A DNA stretch of 64,000 nucleotides from Pseudomonas sp. DG56-2 (GTDB lineage Bacteria > Pseudomonadota > Gammaproteobacteria > Pseudomonadales > Pseudomonadaceae), in assembly GCF_004803755.1 (NCBI RefSeq), contig NZ_CP032311.1:3116501-3180500 (forward strand), in the 5' to 3' direction. The notes beneath the pieces were generated by a model. That model was not told the origin of the DNA, made no database searches, and saw nothing but the letters and a program-made list of their open reading frames with translations. The position numbers were made by a program, and so were the translations under genes. How positions within the stretch are numbered: position 1 is the first letter of the stretch; each line of letters starts with the position of its first letter. Below are positions 52,778 through 61,371 of the stretch, in pieces.

Positions 52778-52841
52778 CACGAACTCCTGGCAAAGGGCTT
52801 CTTAGGTTATAGCCCAGTTAACTTCGATTGCCCCGCCTGCG

Positions 52842-52876
52842 CCCCCAATTACCCCCAACCCTGGGGCATCGGCCCC
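52842..52876. promoter_or_regulatory. CCCC-N6-GGGG palindromes between mnxS2 and the 53015 operon
   Basis: CCCCAACCCTGGGG (52853-52866) overlaps GGGG-CATCGG-CCCC (52863-52876). CCCCCAATT precedes them. The centre is about 85 bp upstream of the plus-strand -24/-12 promoter. The same sites could also act on mnxS2, whose start is about 80 bp away in the other direction. Confidence 0.66.
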
Positions 52877-52944
52877 GCTCAAGCGCCCTGGCGCCAAGCC
52901 GAAAATCCCCCTCCAGGCCAGACTCCGCAAGGGTTTCTGAAAAC

Positions 52945-52960
52945 TGGTATGGAAGTTGCC
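52945..52960 (+). promoter_or_regulatory. Sigma-54 (-24/-12) promoter of the secreted-protein/curlin operon
   Basis: TGGTATG-GAAG-TTGCC has GG-N10-GC spacing and a good -12 TTGC, about 55 bp before the first start at 53015. Confidence 0.75.
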
Positions 52961-53014
52961 GAACCCTGTGCAGACGACCCAAACCCATGGGCCCGATTGC
53001 AAGAGGGAAGACTC

Positions 53015-54361
53015 ATGCACCGTCCAACGCCCCACCCACTGGCACTGCTGATTCTGGCTGGCCTGATCCAGGCGCCGGCCCACGCCGCGCTGTTCGAAGT
53101 TGACCCTGGCCCTTACCTGCCGGCCACCGGTGGATTCGCTGCGTGGTATCACGACACCCACGGTCGGGTACTCGACCTGTGCCTGACCACGGCGGTCAGT
53201 TCGCGGGTAGCCGGGGCTCCAGGGGCTCCCTCGTACATGTGCATCTTGAACCCGGCACCCGGCGTGTACGATGACACCAAGCCGATCAGCTTTCCAACCA
53301 ACTACCCCGATGAAACATTCTGGTTTACCGCCGACGCAGCCATCGTCGACGCAAACCGCGGGATCGACTTGAGCTTCGGCACTGCTGTCGAGGCGGCTTT
53401 TGCCGCCGATGAAGTGGTCGATGGTGACCAGGTCAGCTTTGCCCGGGTGCGGATCCGCGTCGATGTTCCAACAGCCGGTACCTACATCATCACCCACCCA
53501 TACGGTGTCGAGGTGTTCGATGTGCCAGCAGCCGGGCGGCGCGCGATCAATATGACCCGCGACATTGGTATTGGCGGCCAGAAGTCCTATACCGGCGCAC
53601 TCAAAGGTGATGTCGGCCCGTTTCTGCGCGGGGTCGGTGGTCCCTACACCGAGACCAACCCCATCTCGGGTGCCAGTGAGCGCTTCATCGGCGACCCAAA
53701 TCTCAATGAAGCGGTCACCGGAAGCCCATTCAATACCAACTTCGTACGTATCGAAGGCCCAAATGGTCTGGACCTGCGGACCACCTTGTTCGCGGTCTCG
53801 GGCAAGCTCTCCAACGTTGTCCGGCCAACCCCTGTCATTGCACAGCGCAGCACTTATTCGCGTCATAGCGACAACGGAGACCTGCGCGCCCAACAAGATA
53901 TCTTCGTGCAAGCCCCACCACCGCCCGGCACCGCGGCCCTGACCAGCCAAACGCCTAATTTGAATCTTACCGAAGCCAACACCACGGGTGCCTGGTACGC
54001 ACAATCGCCACTCAACCCAAGTCTGCCAGTGGATCTGCTGGTGACTGCCAACAATCAGTTGGCGATCCCCAGCAGCACACCGACCACCCTGAAGATGCCG
54101 CTCACCGACCTGGTTGTCATCCAGCGCGCCGAATTCAGCCTGGCCTCTGGCGACCTGACCCTGGTCGCATCTACCAGTGATGAAACCGAAACGACGGTGC
54201 TCAACGCCTTCACCGGCAATGGAGCAGTCATCGGCACCATGAGCGGCACTGGCGCGGTCAAGACTCTCATCACCGGGCTCTCGCCGATCCCGCCGGCCGT
54301 GGTCACCGTGACCAGTGGCAACGGTGGTAGCGACAGCGAAGAAGTGGTGCTCGTGCCATGA
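53015..54361 (+). CDS. Secreted protein of unknown family (paralogue 1)
   Basis: A 448-residue exported protein (signal peptide ending HAA near residue 25). It is Thr/Pro/Gly-rich and beta-predicted, without a recognised catalytic motif. It shares extended similarity with the next gene product: an N-terminal VDPGPY-x3-TGG start, a Cys-containing PSYMCILNPAPGVYDD block, GDQVSFARVRIRVDVP, GTYIITHPYG and GRRAINMTRDIGIG. The C-terminus ends with a GLSPIPPAVVTVTSGNGGSD repeat. ATG 53015 follows AGAGGGA; longer frames lack a signal peptide. Probably an extracellular matrix or cargo protein of the Mn-oxidation regulon. Confidence 0.8.
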   Translation: MHRPTPHPLALLILAGLIQAPAHAALFEVDPGPYLPATGGFAAWYHDTHGRVLDLCLTTAVSSRVAGAPGAPSYMCILNPAPGVYDDTKPISFPTNYPDETFWFTADAAIVDANRGIDLSFGTAVEAAFAADEVVDGDQVSFARVRIRVDVPTAGTYIITHPYGVEVFDVPAAGRRAINMTRDIGIGGQKSYTGALKGDVGPFLRGVGGPYTETNPISGASERFIGDPNLNEAVTGSPFNTNFVRIEGPNGLDLRTTLFAVSGKLSNVVRPTPVIAQRSTYSRHSDNGDLRAQQDIFVQAPPPPGTAALTSQTPNLNLTEANTTGAWYAQSPLNPSLPVDLLVTANNQLAIPSSTPTTLKMPLTDLVVIQRAEFSLASGDLTLVASTSDETETTVLNAFTGNGAVIGTMSGTGAVKTLITGLSPIPPAVVTVTSGNGGSDSEEVVLVP

Positions 54362-54396
54362 ACATCTTTACGCCACGTCCCGTAGCAGGAGGCAGC

Positions 54397-56628
54397 ATGA
54401 ATAACTGGCCACGCCTGGCGCTTTGCGCAGCCGGGCTTTCCCTCTCGCTGGCTGGCACCGCCTGGGCCGGCCTCAAAGCAGTCGATCCGGGCCCCTACAC
54501 GCTGGCCACCGGGCGTTACCCGATGTGGTACCAGGACAACAATGACCTGTCGATGGAGCTGTGCCAATCGAGGGCCACAAGCTCACGCGTCGGCGTTTCG
54601 GTACCGCCCGCCTACATGTGTACCCTGCTGCCTGAGCCTGGCATCTACGATGATGCCCTGCCTCTGGTGTTTCCGGACAACTGGCCACCAGAGATGTTCT
54701 GGTACCTGGCTGAAACATCGATTCCAGCGGTAGGCAACAGCGGCTATGAACTGGATGTCTATGTCGCCGGCATCGAAGCAGCATTTGCCAGCGAGAACCC
54801 GATCGATGGCGACCAACAGAGCTTCGCGCGTATCCGTCTGCGGGTCTCGGTGCCTCAGGCCGGTACCTATGTCATCACTCACCCCTACGGCGTCGAAACG
54901 GTCAACGTCACCACACCGGGACGCAGGGCGATCAACATCACCCGTGATGTTGGCATCGGTGCACCCGGGGTGTTCAGTGGCGTGCTCAAAGGCGCAATTG
55001 GCCCATTCCTGCGCGGTGTCGGTGGTCCCTACACTGAAATCAACCCGGACACCTCCGCCAGCGAGACCTTTATAGGCGACCCAAACATCACTGAACAGGT
55101 CACCGGTAGCCCGTTCAACACCAACTACGTAGAGATCAAGGGCCCCGCTGGGACCATCCGTACCGACCTTTTTACCGTTTCCGGCAAAGTCCTCGATGCG
55201 CGCAGCCAGGTGGCTGCAGAGCTGGAGCGAGCCACTTACCGACGTACTGCTGACGGTACCCGAGTAGAGGTATTCGCCAAGGCACCGAACACCGCCACCT
55301 TGTGCTTTCGCGAAAGCCTTGCACTGGTGCCAGGCACTCCGCCGTCACCTTGCCAGTTCGACCTGCTGACAGACAAAAGCGGATTGTTCTTCGCCCACCA
55401 CTACAGCAACAGCGCCCCGCCACCGGTGATCGTGGTCACAGCCACCGATCCAACCGGCGTGAAACGCCCCACTGCGCTGTCGCGCAAACTTACCGACGTG
55501 GTCAAGGTGACCTCTGCACGGTACGACTGGGCCAACAAACGCCTGCGGATCGAGGCCAGTTCCAGTGACGAAGTCAGGGTTCCTGACCTGGTTGCCCAAG
55601 GGTACGGGCGGATGTCCGGGTCGGGCGTTGTGAAAACCCTTACGGTCAATGACCTGAGCCAACCTCCAGCGACTGTCACGATCAAATCCGCTGCCGGCGG
55701 CAGTGATACCGAACCGGTAGTGATTGTTGGCAACGCGCCGGTCGAAGCGGAAAACCAGGCCCCCGTGGCGCAGGCAGACCAGGGCAGCACCAGCTTTGGC
55801 GTTGCATTGACCTTGAACCTGCTGGCCAACGACAGCGACCCGGACGGCAACGTACCGCTAACCATCACCGACCTCACCCAGCCTATCACCGGGCAAGGCA
55901 CCGTCACGCTTAACGGCAGTACCTCAGTGCAGTACACCCCGCCACCGGTGGTCGAAGCGCCAATGACCGTCACCTTCACCTACCGTGCCCAAGACAGCAA
56001 AGGACTGAAATCGGAGATCACCACGGTAACCATCAACGTTGCGCCGAACCGCGCACCCGTCGTCGTCAACGACACCGCCGCTACATTGGGTGTCGCCCTG
56101 CCGATCAACGTCTTGCTCAATGACAGCGATCCGGATGGCAACGTCCCTCTTGCGGTTGACTCAGTGACTCAACCCGGCCCCGGCCAAGGCACGGTCAGCA
56201 ACGGCGGAACCCAGGTCACCTATACCCCACCGGCAAACGTGACTGCGGCGTTCACCGCCACCTTTAGCTACATCGCCCGAGATAGCTTCGGCGCCCTGTC
56301 GGCACCGGCAACTGTCACCGTGCAGGTATCGCCAAGACCGGCGGCAGAAACCTTCGCCATCACCGCCGCGACCGTCACCGCGCGTTCCAACAACCGCTAC
56401 AACTGGGATCTCTCCGGTACCTCGTCGGTGACGACTGGCAACACCATTACAGTGCAGGTCACCACCCCTACCGGGTTGGCCACCCTGGGCACCACCACGG
56501 TACCGCTGACCGGTCGCTGGCGGTTGACGGTGAGCAACAGCACCACGGTGATCCCGACAGCCACACCGTCGGCGACCATCCGCACTAGCCAGGGCACCGT
56601 CCGTACCGTGCCGGTTACCGTGCAGTAG
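54397..56628 (+). CDS. Secreted protein of unknown family with cadherin-like repeats (paralogue 2)
   Basis: A 743-residue exported protein. Residues 25-450 are paralogous to the preceding product (VDPGPY, PPAYMCTLLPEPGIYDD, GTYVITHPYG, GRRAINITRDVGIG). Then come two tandem 90-residue Ig/cadherin-like modules, each starting N-x-APV and containing LLANDSDPDGNVPL or LLNDSDPDGNVPL (a likely Ca-binding DxDxDG motif). A final Thr-rich domain follows. I prefer ATG 54397 (after GCAGGAGG, before a clear signal peptide) over ATG 54358, which overlaps the previous stop. Surface adhesion or matrix role is inferred. Confidence 0.82.
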   Translation: MNNWPRLALCAAGLSLSLAGTAWAGLKAVDPGPYTLATGRYPMWYQDNNDLSMELCQSRATSSRVGVSVPPAYMCTLLPEPGIYDDALPLVFPDNWPPEMFWYLAETSIPAVGNSGYELDVYVAGIEAAFASENPIDGDQQSFARIRLRVSVPQAGTYVITHPYGVETVNVTTPGRRAINITRDVGIGAPGVFSGVLKGAIGPFLRGVGGPYTEINPDTSASETFIGDPNITEQVTGSPFNTNYVEIKGPAGTIRTDLFTVSGKVLDARSQVAAELERATYRRTADGTRVEVFAKAPNTATLCFRESLALVPGTPPSPCQFDLLTDKSGLFFAHHYSNSAPPPVIVVTATDPTGVKRPTALSRKLTDVVKVTSARYDWANKRLRIEASSSDEVRVPDLVAQGYGRMSGSGVVKTLTVNDLSQPPATVTIKSAAGGSDTEPVVIVGNAPVEAENQAPVAQADQGSTSFGVALTLNLLANDSDPDGNVPLTITDLTQPITGQGTVTLNGSTSVQYTPPPVVEAPMTVTFTYRAQDSKGLKSEITTVTINVAPNRAPVVVNDTAATLGVALPINVLLNDSDPDGNVPLAVDSVTQPGPGQGTVSNGGTQVTYTPPANVTAAFTATFSYIARDSFGALSAPATVTVQVSPRPAAETFAITAATVTARSNNRYNWDLSGTSSVTTGNTITVQVTTPTGLATLGTTTVPLTGRWRLTVSNSTTVIPTATPSATIRTSQGTVRTVPVTVQ

Positions 56629-56646
56629 AACGCAGGAGACATGACC

Positions 56647-57120
56647 ATGGCGCGCCTGACCACCTTGCTGTTTTGCCTGACCCTGATCGGTCAGGCCGCC
56701 CTGGCCGATGACTTGATGGATAACGCCGACCTCGGCCCAGGAGGCGACCTGGGTGAACCGCTGTCATTGCAACCGCTGCCGGCCACTACCGGTCAGCAGG
56801 CGCAGGTGGAGCAGAACGGTCAATCCAACCGGGCCGCCATCGGTCAGGACGGACAAACCCTGTTGGGCCGCATCGTGCAGTCAGGCGGATCGCAAGAGGC
56901 GTACATCCTGCAACAAGGCAACGACCTGATGGCCAACATCAACCAGCAAGGCTATGGCAACAGTGCCTCGATCGCACAAAGCGGCAGCAACAACCGCGCG
57001 AACATCGAGCAGTACGGCAACAGCAACAACGCCAGCATCGTTCAGACCGGCAGCGGACTGCAAAGCTCCGTGGTCCAGACCGGCAACGGTCAGCACGTAC
57101 AAGTCAACCAATATCGTTGA
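56647..57120 (+). CDS. CsgB-like minor curlin/nucleator
   Basis: A 157-residue exported protein (signal peptide ending ALA-D near residue 20) with an acidic spacer and about four curlin repeats of the form Q-x-G-x-x-N-x-A-x-I-x-Q, such as QGYGNSASIAQSGSNNRANI. Repeat number and position before the larger curlin fit a CsgB nucleator. ATG 56647 is preferred to 56641 for ribosome spacing (AGGAG eight bases before). Its export machinery would be CsmE-F-G, encoded 36 kb away. Confidence 0.87.
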   Translation: MARLTTLLFCLTLIGQAALADDLMDNADLGPGGDLGEPLSLQPLPATTGQQAQVEQNGQSNRAAIGQDGQTLLGRIVQSGGSQEAYILQQGNDLMANINQQGYGNSASIAQSGSNNRANIEQYGNSNNASIVQTGSGLQSSVVQTGNGQHVQVNQYR

Positions 57121-57137
57121 AACCTGGAGGCACCACC

Positions 57138-58583
57138 ATGTTCAAGCTCGCTCCCTTAAGCGCCGCCATTGTTCTGTGCCTTGCAGGCCAGGCGATGGCT
57201 GACGAAAGCCAGTCGACTCAAAACCAGAGCGGTACTGAGAACATCGCCGAGGTAAAACAACTGGCCGCCGCGCTCAGTGTTACCACTCAAGACCAGCAGG
57301 GCCTGGGCAACAACCACGCAGCCAAACAGGAAGGAGGTAATAGTTCGATCCAGCAGAGCACCGCCGGCGAGTATAACGCCGGGTATGCCGAGCAACTGTA
57401 CGAATACGGCAGCAAGATCAATCAGCAATCGGCCGGGACCTTGAACAACACCCACGCAAGCCAGTCCCTGGGCACCGAAAACGAAGCCCGACAAACCCAG
57501 GAAGGCTCTGGCAACTTCTCGTTCGTCTACCAGGACAGCCAGACCGGTAGCCAGGGTTCTACTGTTCAGTACGGTAGCGACAACCGTGCCTATATCGAGC
57601 AACTGACCGCTGGCGCGGCCAACAACGCCGAAAGTACCCAGGCCGGTATCAACAACTACAGCGCTGCCGAACACATCAACCACAACGATGGCCAGATTGC
57701 TGTCTACCAGGCTGGTGACAACAACTGGGCATACGGCGATCAGCGCGAAGGCCAGGGAGGAACCATCACCATCAACCAGAACGGCGGTGGCAACTCCACT
57801 GAAATCTGGCAGGACACGCAAACGGGCAGCCATGCCAATCTCACCCAATATGGGATGACCAACGAAGGTGTAATCGACCAGAGCTTCGGCGACAGCAACA
57901 CCGCCAACGTTGTGCAGATGGGCAGCGTCAACGCCATCTATGCCGATCAATACGAATCGACAGAGTCGCTGGCTACATTGACCCAGTCAGGCACCGGCAA
58001 CGTGAGTTTCAGCTACCAGACCGGTGACAGTCATGTGCTGGAGGTCAGCTCCAACGGTGACGGCAACAAGGTGTTGGCGAGCAACTGGAAGGGCGATAAG
58101 TTCGGCGGCCAGTTCGGCACCAGCCAAACCGCAATAGTCACCCAAAATGGCAGCGGCAACAGTGCCAACCTGACCCAGAAGGACGTCGCGCAACTGGCGC
58201 GCTTGAACCAGAGCGGCGTGAACAACACCGCCGAAGTCACCCAGGTCGACAGCAACAACGAGCTGTACTTTGAACAGAACGGCAGCGACAACTTGCTGAT
58301 CGCAGATCAGCGCGGCACTGACAACTACGCCACAGGCTCAAGCGCAGGGGTAAAAAACAGCATCAATGTCGAGCAGTCCGGCAGCGGCAATCAAAGCTCC
58401 ACCTGGCAACTGTATGGTGACAACAACAGCGCCATCATCAAACAAACCGAAGGCGTCAACGTGGCCTACGTGACTCAAGGTGGCTCCTTCAACCAGGCCA
58501 ATGTCGACCAGAGTGGCGCCAGCATGTCCGCGACCGTTCAACAGTTCGGCAACGGCAACCAGGCGACTGTGTTGCAGCAATGA
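57138..58583 (+). CDS. CsgA-like major curlin, long repeat version
   Basis: A 481-residue exported protein (signal peptide ending AMA-D). Almost the whole mature chain consists of imperfect curlin repeats rich in Gln, Asn, Gly and Ser (for example QNGSGNSANLTQKDV, QSGSGNQSSTWQLYG), far more than the five of E. coli CsgA. It should form surface amyloid fibres. It follows the CsgB-like gene after 17 bp with a TGGAGG ribosome binding site and is closed by a strong terminator, so it ends the sigma-54 operon. Confidence 0.88.
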   Translation: MFKLAPLSAAIVLCLAGQAMADESQSTQNQSGTENIAEVKQLAAALSVTTQDQQGLGNNHAAKQEGGNSSIQQSTAGEYNAGYAEQLYEYGSKINQQSAGTLNNTHASQSLGTENEARQTQEGSGNFSFVYQDSQTGSQGSTVQYGSDNRAYIEQLTAGAANNAESTQAGINNYSAAEHINHNDGQIAVYQAGDNNWAYGDQREGQGGTITINQNGGGNSTEIWQDTQTGSHANLTQYGMTNEGVIDQSFGDSNTANVVQMGSVNAIYADQYESTESLATLTQSGTGNVSFSYQTGDSHVLEVSSNGDGNKVLASNWKGDKFGGQFGTSQTAIVTQNGSGNSANLTQKDVAQLARLNQSGVNNTAEVTQVDSNNELYFEQNGSDNLLIADQRGTDNYATGSSAGVKNSINVEQSGSGNQSSTWQLYGDNNSAIIKQTEGVNVAYVTQGGSFNQANVDQSGASMSATVQQFGNGNQATVLQQ

Positions 58584-58643
58584 GCATTGCGCAGCGGCGA
58601 ATGAGCACCGCTGCTGCGCCGTTTACCCTCCTCTCCCCGATTT

Positions 58644-58682
58644 GGCCGTGACTACCGATGGGGTGGTCACGGCCGTTTTTTT
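58644..58682 (+). terminator. Rho-independent terminator of the curlin operon
   Basis: A perfect 9-bp stem GGCCGTGAC / GTCACGGCC with a 13-nt loop is followed by G and seven T. It lies 60 bp after the major curlin stop. Confidence 0.95.
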
Positions 58683-58803
58683 GCTGGCAACAGCCTTGCT
58701 CCGAGTCGCCAAGATCAGCTGCCGTTTTGCGCCAGACCCCATAGCAGAGCCTTGAGGCTCAACCTCGTTAATATTTTATTTTTCTCCCAAAGGGTTTACT
58801 TGC

Positions 58804-58824
58804 GAATGGTAATTCTTATCATTC
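58804..58824 (+). promoter_or_regulatory. Fur box upstream of the TonB receptor
   Basis: GAATGGTAATTCTTATCATT (58804-58823) matches the inverted-repeat Fur consensus GATAATGATAATCATTATC well. It lies about 70 bp before the receptor start, so the receptor should be iron-repressed. Confidence 0.82.
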
Positions 58825-58891
58825 TCGACGCCGCACACGGGGCCTGCCTGATTTACGCCCCGCTTACCCTTTGTTCCAGGAGAGATTTGAC

Positions 58892-61138
58892 ATGGCGTCG
58901 CGCTTCAACCTCAGCCCCTTGAGTATTGCCTTGCTGGCAACACTGGGCTCCTCCACCCTCGCCGCAGCCCCCCTGCAACTGCAACCCGATGAAGTGCAGA
59001 TCCAGCCAACCGACTTGCCCGTCGATGGCACCCGCCAGGCCATCGAACTGGAAAACACGCGGGTGTTGGGAACCGCCGAAGAAGAGCTCAAGCAAGCACC
59101 AGGTGTTTCGATCATTACCGCCGAAGACATCAAGAAGCGCCCCCCCGTCAACGATCTCTCCGACATCATCCGCCGCGAGCCTGGGGTAAACCTCACCGGC
59201 AATAGCAGCAGCGGCGCCCGCGGCAACAACCGCCAGATCGACTTGCGTGGCATGGGCCCGGAGAACACCCTGATTCTCATCGACGGTAAACCCTCCACTT
59301 CGCGCAATGCCGTGCGTTACGGCTGGAGTGGCGACCGAGATACCCGTGGTGAAACCAACTGGGTGCCGGCCGAGGAAGTCGAGCGTATCGAAATTCTGCG
59401 GGGTCCGGCCGCCGCGCGTTACGGTTCAGGCGCCATGGGTGGTGTTGTGAACATTATTACCAAGCGTCCGACCGAAGACCTGCGCGGCTCCATGACCCTG
59501 TACACAATGCTTCCGGAAGACGATGCCGAGGGTACAGGCAAGCGCGTCAACTTCAGCCTGAGCGGGCCACTGACCGACAGCCTGATCTTTCGTGTCTACG
59601 GTAACCTGAACAAGACCGACGCCGACGACATGAAAATCAACGCGGGACACCAGGCCTACGAGGAGTCCTTGATGGCCGGACGCGAAGGTGTTCGCAACAA
59701 GGACATCAACGGCCTGCTGAGCTGGAAGATCGACCCGTCCAACAGCGTAGACCTGGAGTCAAGCTACAGCCGCCAGGGCAACATATTCGCCGGCGACACC
59801 ATGCTCAACGCCGGCGGCGAATTCGTCGAAAGCCAGGCGGGCAAGGAGACCAACGTAATGCAGCGTTCCAGCTTCGCCGTGACCCATCGCGGTGACTATG
59901 ATTGGGGCACCTCCACTGCTGCATTGTCGTATGACCTGACCCGCAACGCCCGCCTTAACGAAGGCCTGGCAGGCTGGGGCGAAGGCGCCCCCTCGGAAAG
60001 TGCCGGCAGCTTTGAGTCACGCCTGCGCAATACCCGCGCCACTGGCGAAATCAACCTGCCGCTGAACATGGGCTTACAGCAAGTACTGACCCTGGGTGGC
60101 GAGTACCTCTACGAGTCGCTGAACGACCCAGGTTCGCTGCGCCCGCAAAGCTATGATCCAGGCGCCGAGCTGCCAGGCTTCGATCGTAGCCAGACCAAAT
60201 CGACCGCCCGCAGCTTTGCCCTGTATGCCGAGGACAACATCGAAGTCGGCGAGAACACCATCGTTACACCAGGGCTACGCTATGACCATCACGAAGACTT
60301 TGGCAGCAACTGGAGCCCGAGCCTGAACGCTTCGCACCAGATCACCGAAGCCCTGAGCGTCAAGGGCGGGATCGCCCGCGCCTACAAAACCCCCAACCTG
60401 TACCAGGCCAACCCCAACTACCTGCTCTACAGTCGTGGCGGTGGTTGCAATTCCAGCGAGGCCAACAACGGCGGTTGCTATTTGCTCGGCAATGCCAACC
60501 TCGACCCGGAAACCAGCGTCAACAAGGAATTGGGCCTGGCCTATGACAAAGGCACCTGGCGCACCAGTGCCACTTACTTTCGCAACGACTACAAGAACAA
60601 GATCGAGGCAGGCAACCAGACCTTGTTCCGTCTACCCAACGGCCGGCGCATCCTGCGTTGGGAAAACACCGGAAAAGCAGTGGTACAAGGGGTGGAAGGC
60701 AATCTGTTCATCGCGCTTGCACCGAGCCTGGACTGGAACACCAACTTCACCTACATGATCGAGTCGGAAAACAAGAAGACCGGCGAACCACTGAGCATCA
60801 TTCCCGAATACACGGTCAACTCCACCCTGGACTGGAACGCCACCGATAAGCTCTCCTTCCAGCTTAACGCCACCTACTATGGCAAGCAGGAAGCGCCGAG
60901 CTACAACGCCAGGGCCAATGAAACCCTCGATCCCAAGGTGCAAAAGGATGTCGATCCCTATGGCCTGGTCGGAATCAGCAGCGGCTACGAATTCAACAAG
61001 AACTTTAGCGTACGCGTCGGGGTCAACAACTTGTTCGACAAACGATTGTATCGCGAGGGTAATTCTGACGAAGCCGGTGCATTGACCTACAACGAAGCAG
61101 GCCGCGCCTATTACGCGTCCTTCACCACTTCGTTCTAG
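58892..61138 (+). CDS. FepA/PfeA-type TonB-dependent catecholate siderophore receptor
   Basis: A 748-residue outer-membrane receptor with signal peptide (ending TLAAA), a plug domain (PGVSIITAEDIKKRP, RGMGPENTLILIDGKP, RIEILRGPAAARYGSGAMGG) and a 22-strand barrel ending in Phe. A cysteine-bracketed loop (CNSSEANNGGCYLLGN) is typical of FepA, PfeA and IroN, so ferric enterobactin or a related catecholate is the likely ligand. The start ATG 58892 has AGGAGA upstream. It carries its own Fur box and is separated from the Mn regulon by a terminator. Confidence 0.9.
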   Translation: MASRFNLSPLSIALLATLGSSTLAAAPLQLQPDEVQIQPTDLPVDGTRQAIELENTRVLGTAEEELKQAPGVSIITAEDIKKRPPVNDLSDIIRREPGVNLTGNSSSGARGNNRQIDLRGMGPENTLILIDGKPSTSRNAVRYGWSGDRDTRGETNWVPAEEVERIEILRGPAAARYGSGAMGGVVNIITKRPTEDLRGSMTLYTMLPEDDAEGTGKRVNFSLSGPLTDSLIFRVYGNLNKTDADDMKINAGHQAYEESLMAGREGVRNKDINGLLSWKIDPSNSVDLESSYSRQGNIFAGDTMLNAGGEFVESQAGKETNVMQRSSFAVTHRGDYDWGTSTAALSYDLTRNARLNEGLAGWGEGAPSESAGSFESRLRNTRATGEINLPLNMGLQQVLTLGGEYLYESLNDPGSLRPQSYDPGAELPGFDRSQTKSTARSFALYAEDNIEVGENTIVTPGLRYDHHEDFGSNWSPSLNASHQITEALSVKGGIARAYKTPNLYQANPNYLLYSRGGGCNSSEANNGGCYLLGNANLDPETSVNKELGLAYDKGTWRTSATYFRNDYKNKIEAGNQTLFRLPNGRRILRWENTGKAVVQGVEGNLFIALAPSLDWNTNFTYMIESENKKTGEPLSIIPEYTVNSTLDWNATDKLSFQLNATYYGKQEAPSYNARANETLDPKVQKDVDPYGLVGISSGYEFNKNFSVRVGVNNLFDKRLYREGNSDEAGALTYNEAGRAYYASFTTSF

Positions 61139-61371
61139 ATTCCTACAAGGGGCCGTCCAATTGTGTGGCGGCCCGCTATGGTTAAGCTCGAAAAAGCTCA
61201 CACTTTTGTAGGAAATTTCGTCAAACATCGCCGATTAGTTCAACACAGCGGTCCTCGCCGTACAATTCACCCTTAATTCGACGTATTGTTGGCGCCCTTC
61301 CGGCCCAGGCCAGAGACGCCTCTCCTGAATGACTCGGGAATTAGCTTACATACTCGACAAGGAGCTGAACT
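61139..61371 (+). promoter_or_regulatory. Intergenic region before the BvgA-type gene
   Basis: 233 bp. A GGGGCCG...CGGCCC stem near 61148-61175 may end the receptor transcript but lacks a T-run. The remainder should hold the promoter of the two-component pair; I see no clear consensus element. Confidence 0.35.

Noticed and set aside
56800..58560. DNA tandem repeat element
   Set aside because: The periodicity comes from in-frame curlin repeats in two exported proteins with signal peptides, not from a nucleotide repeat.
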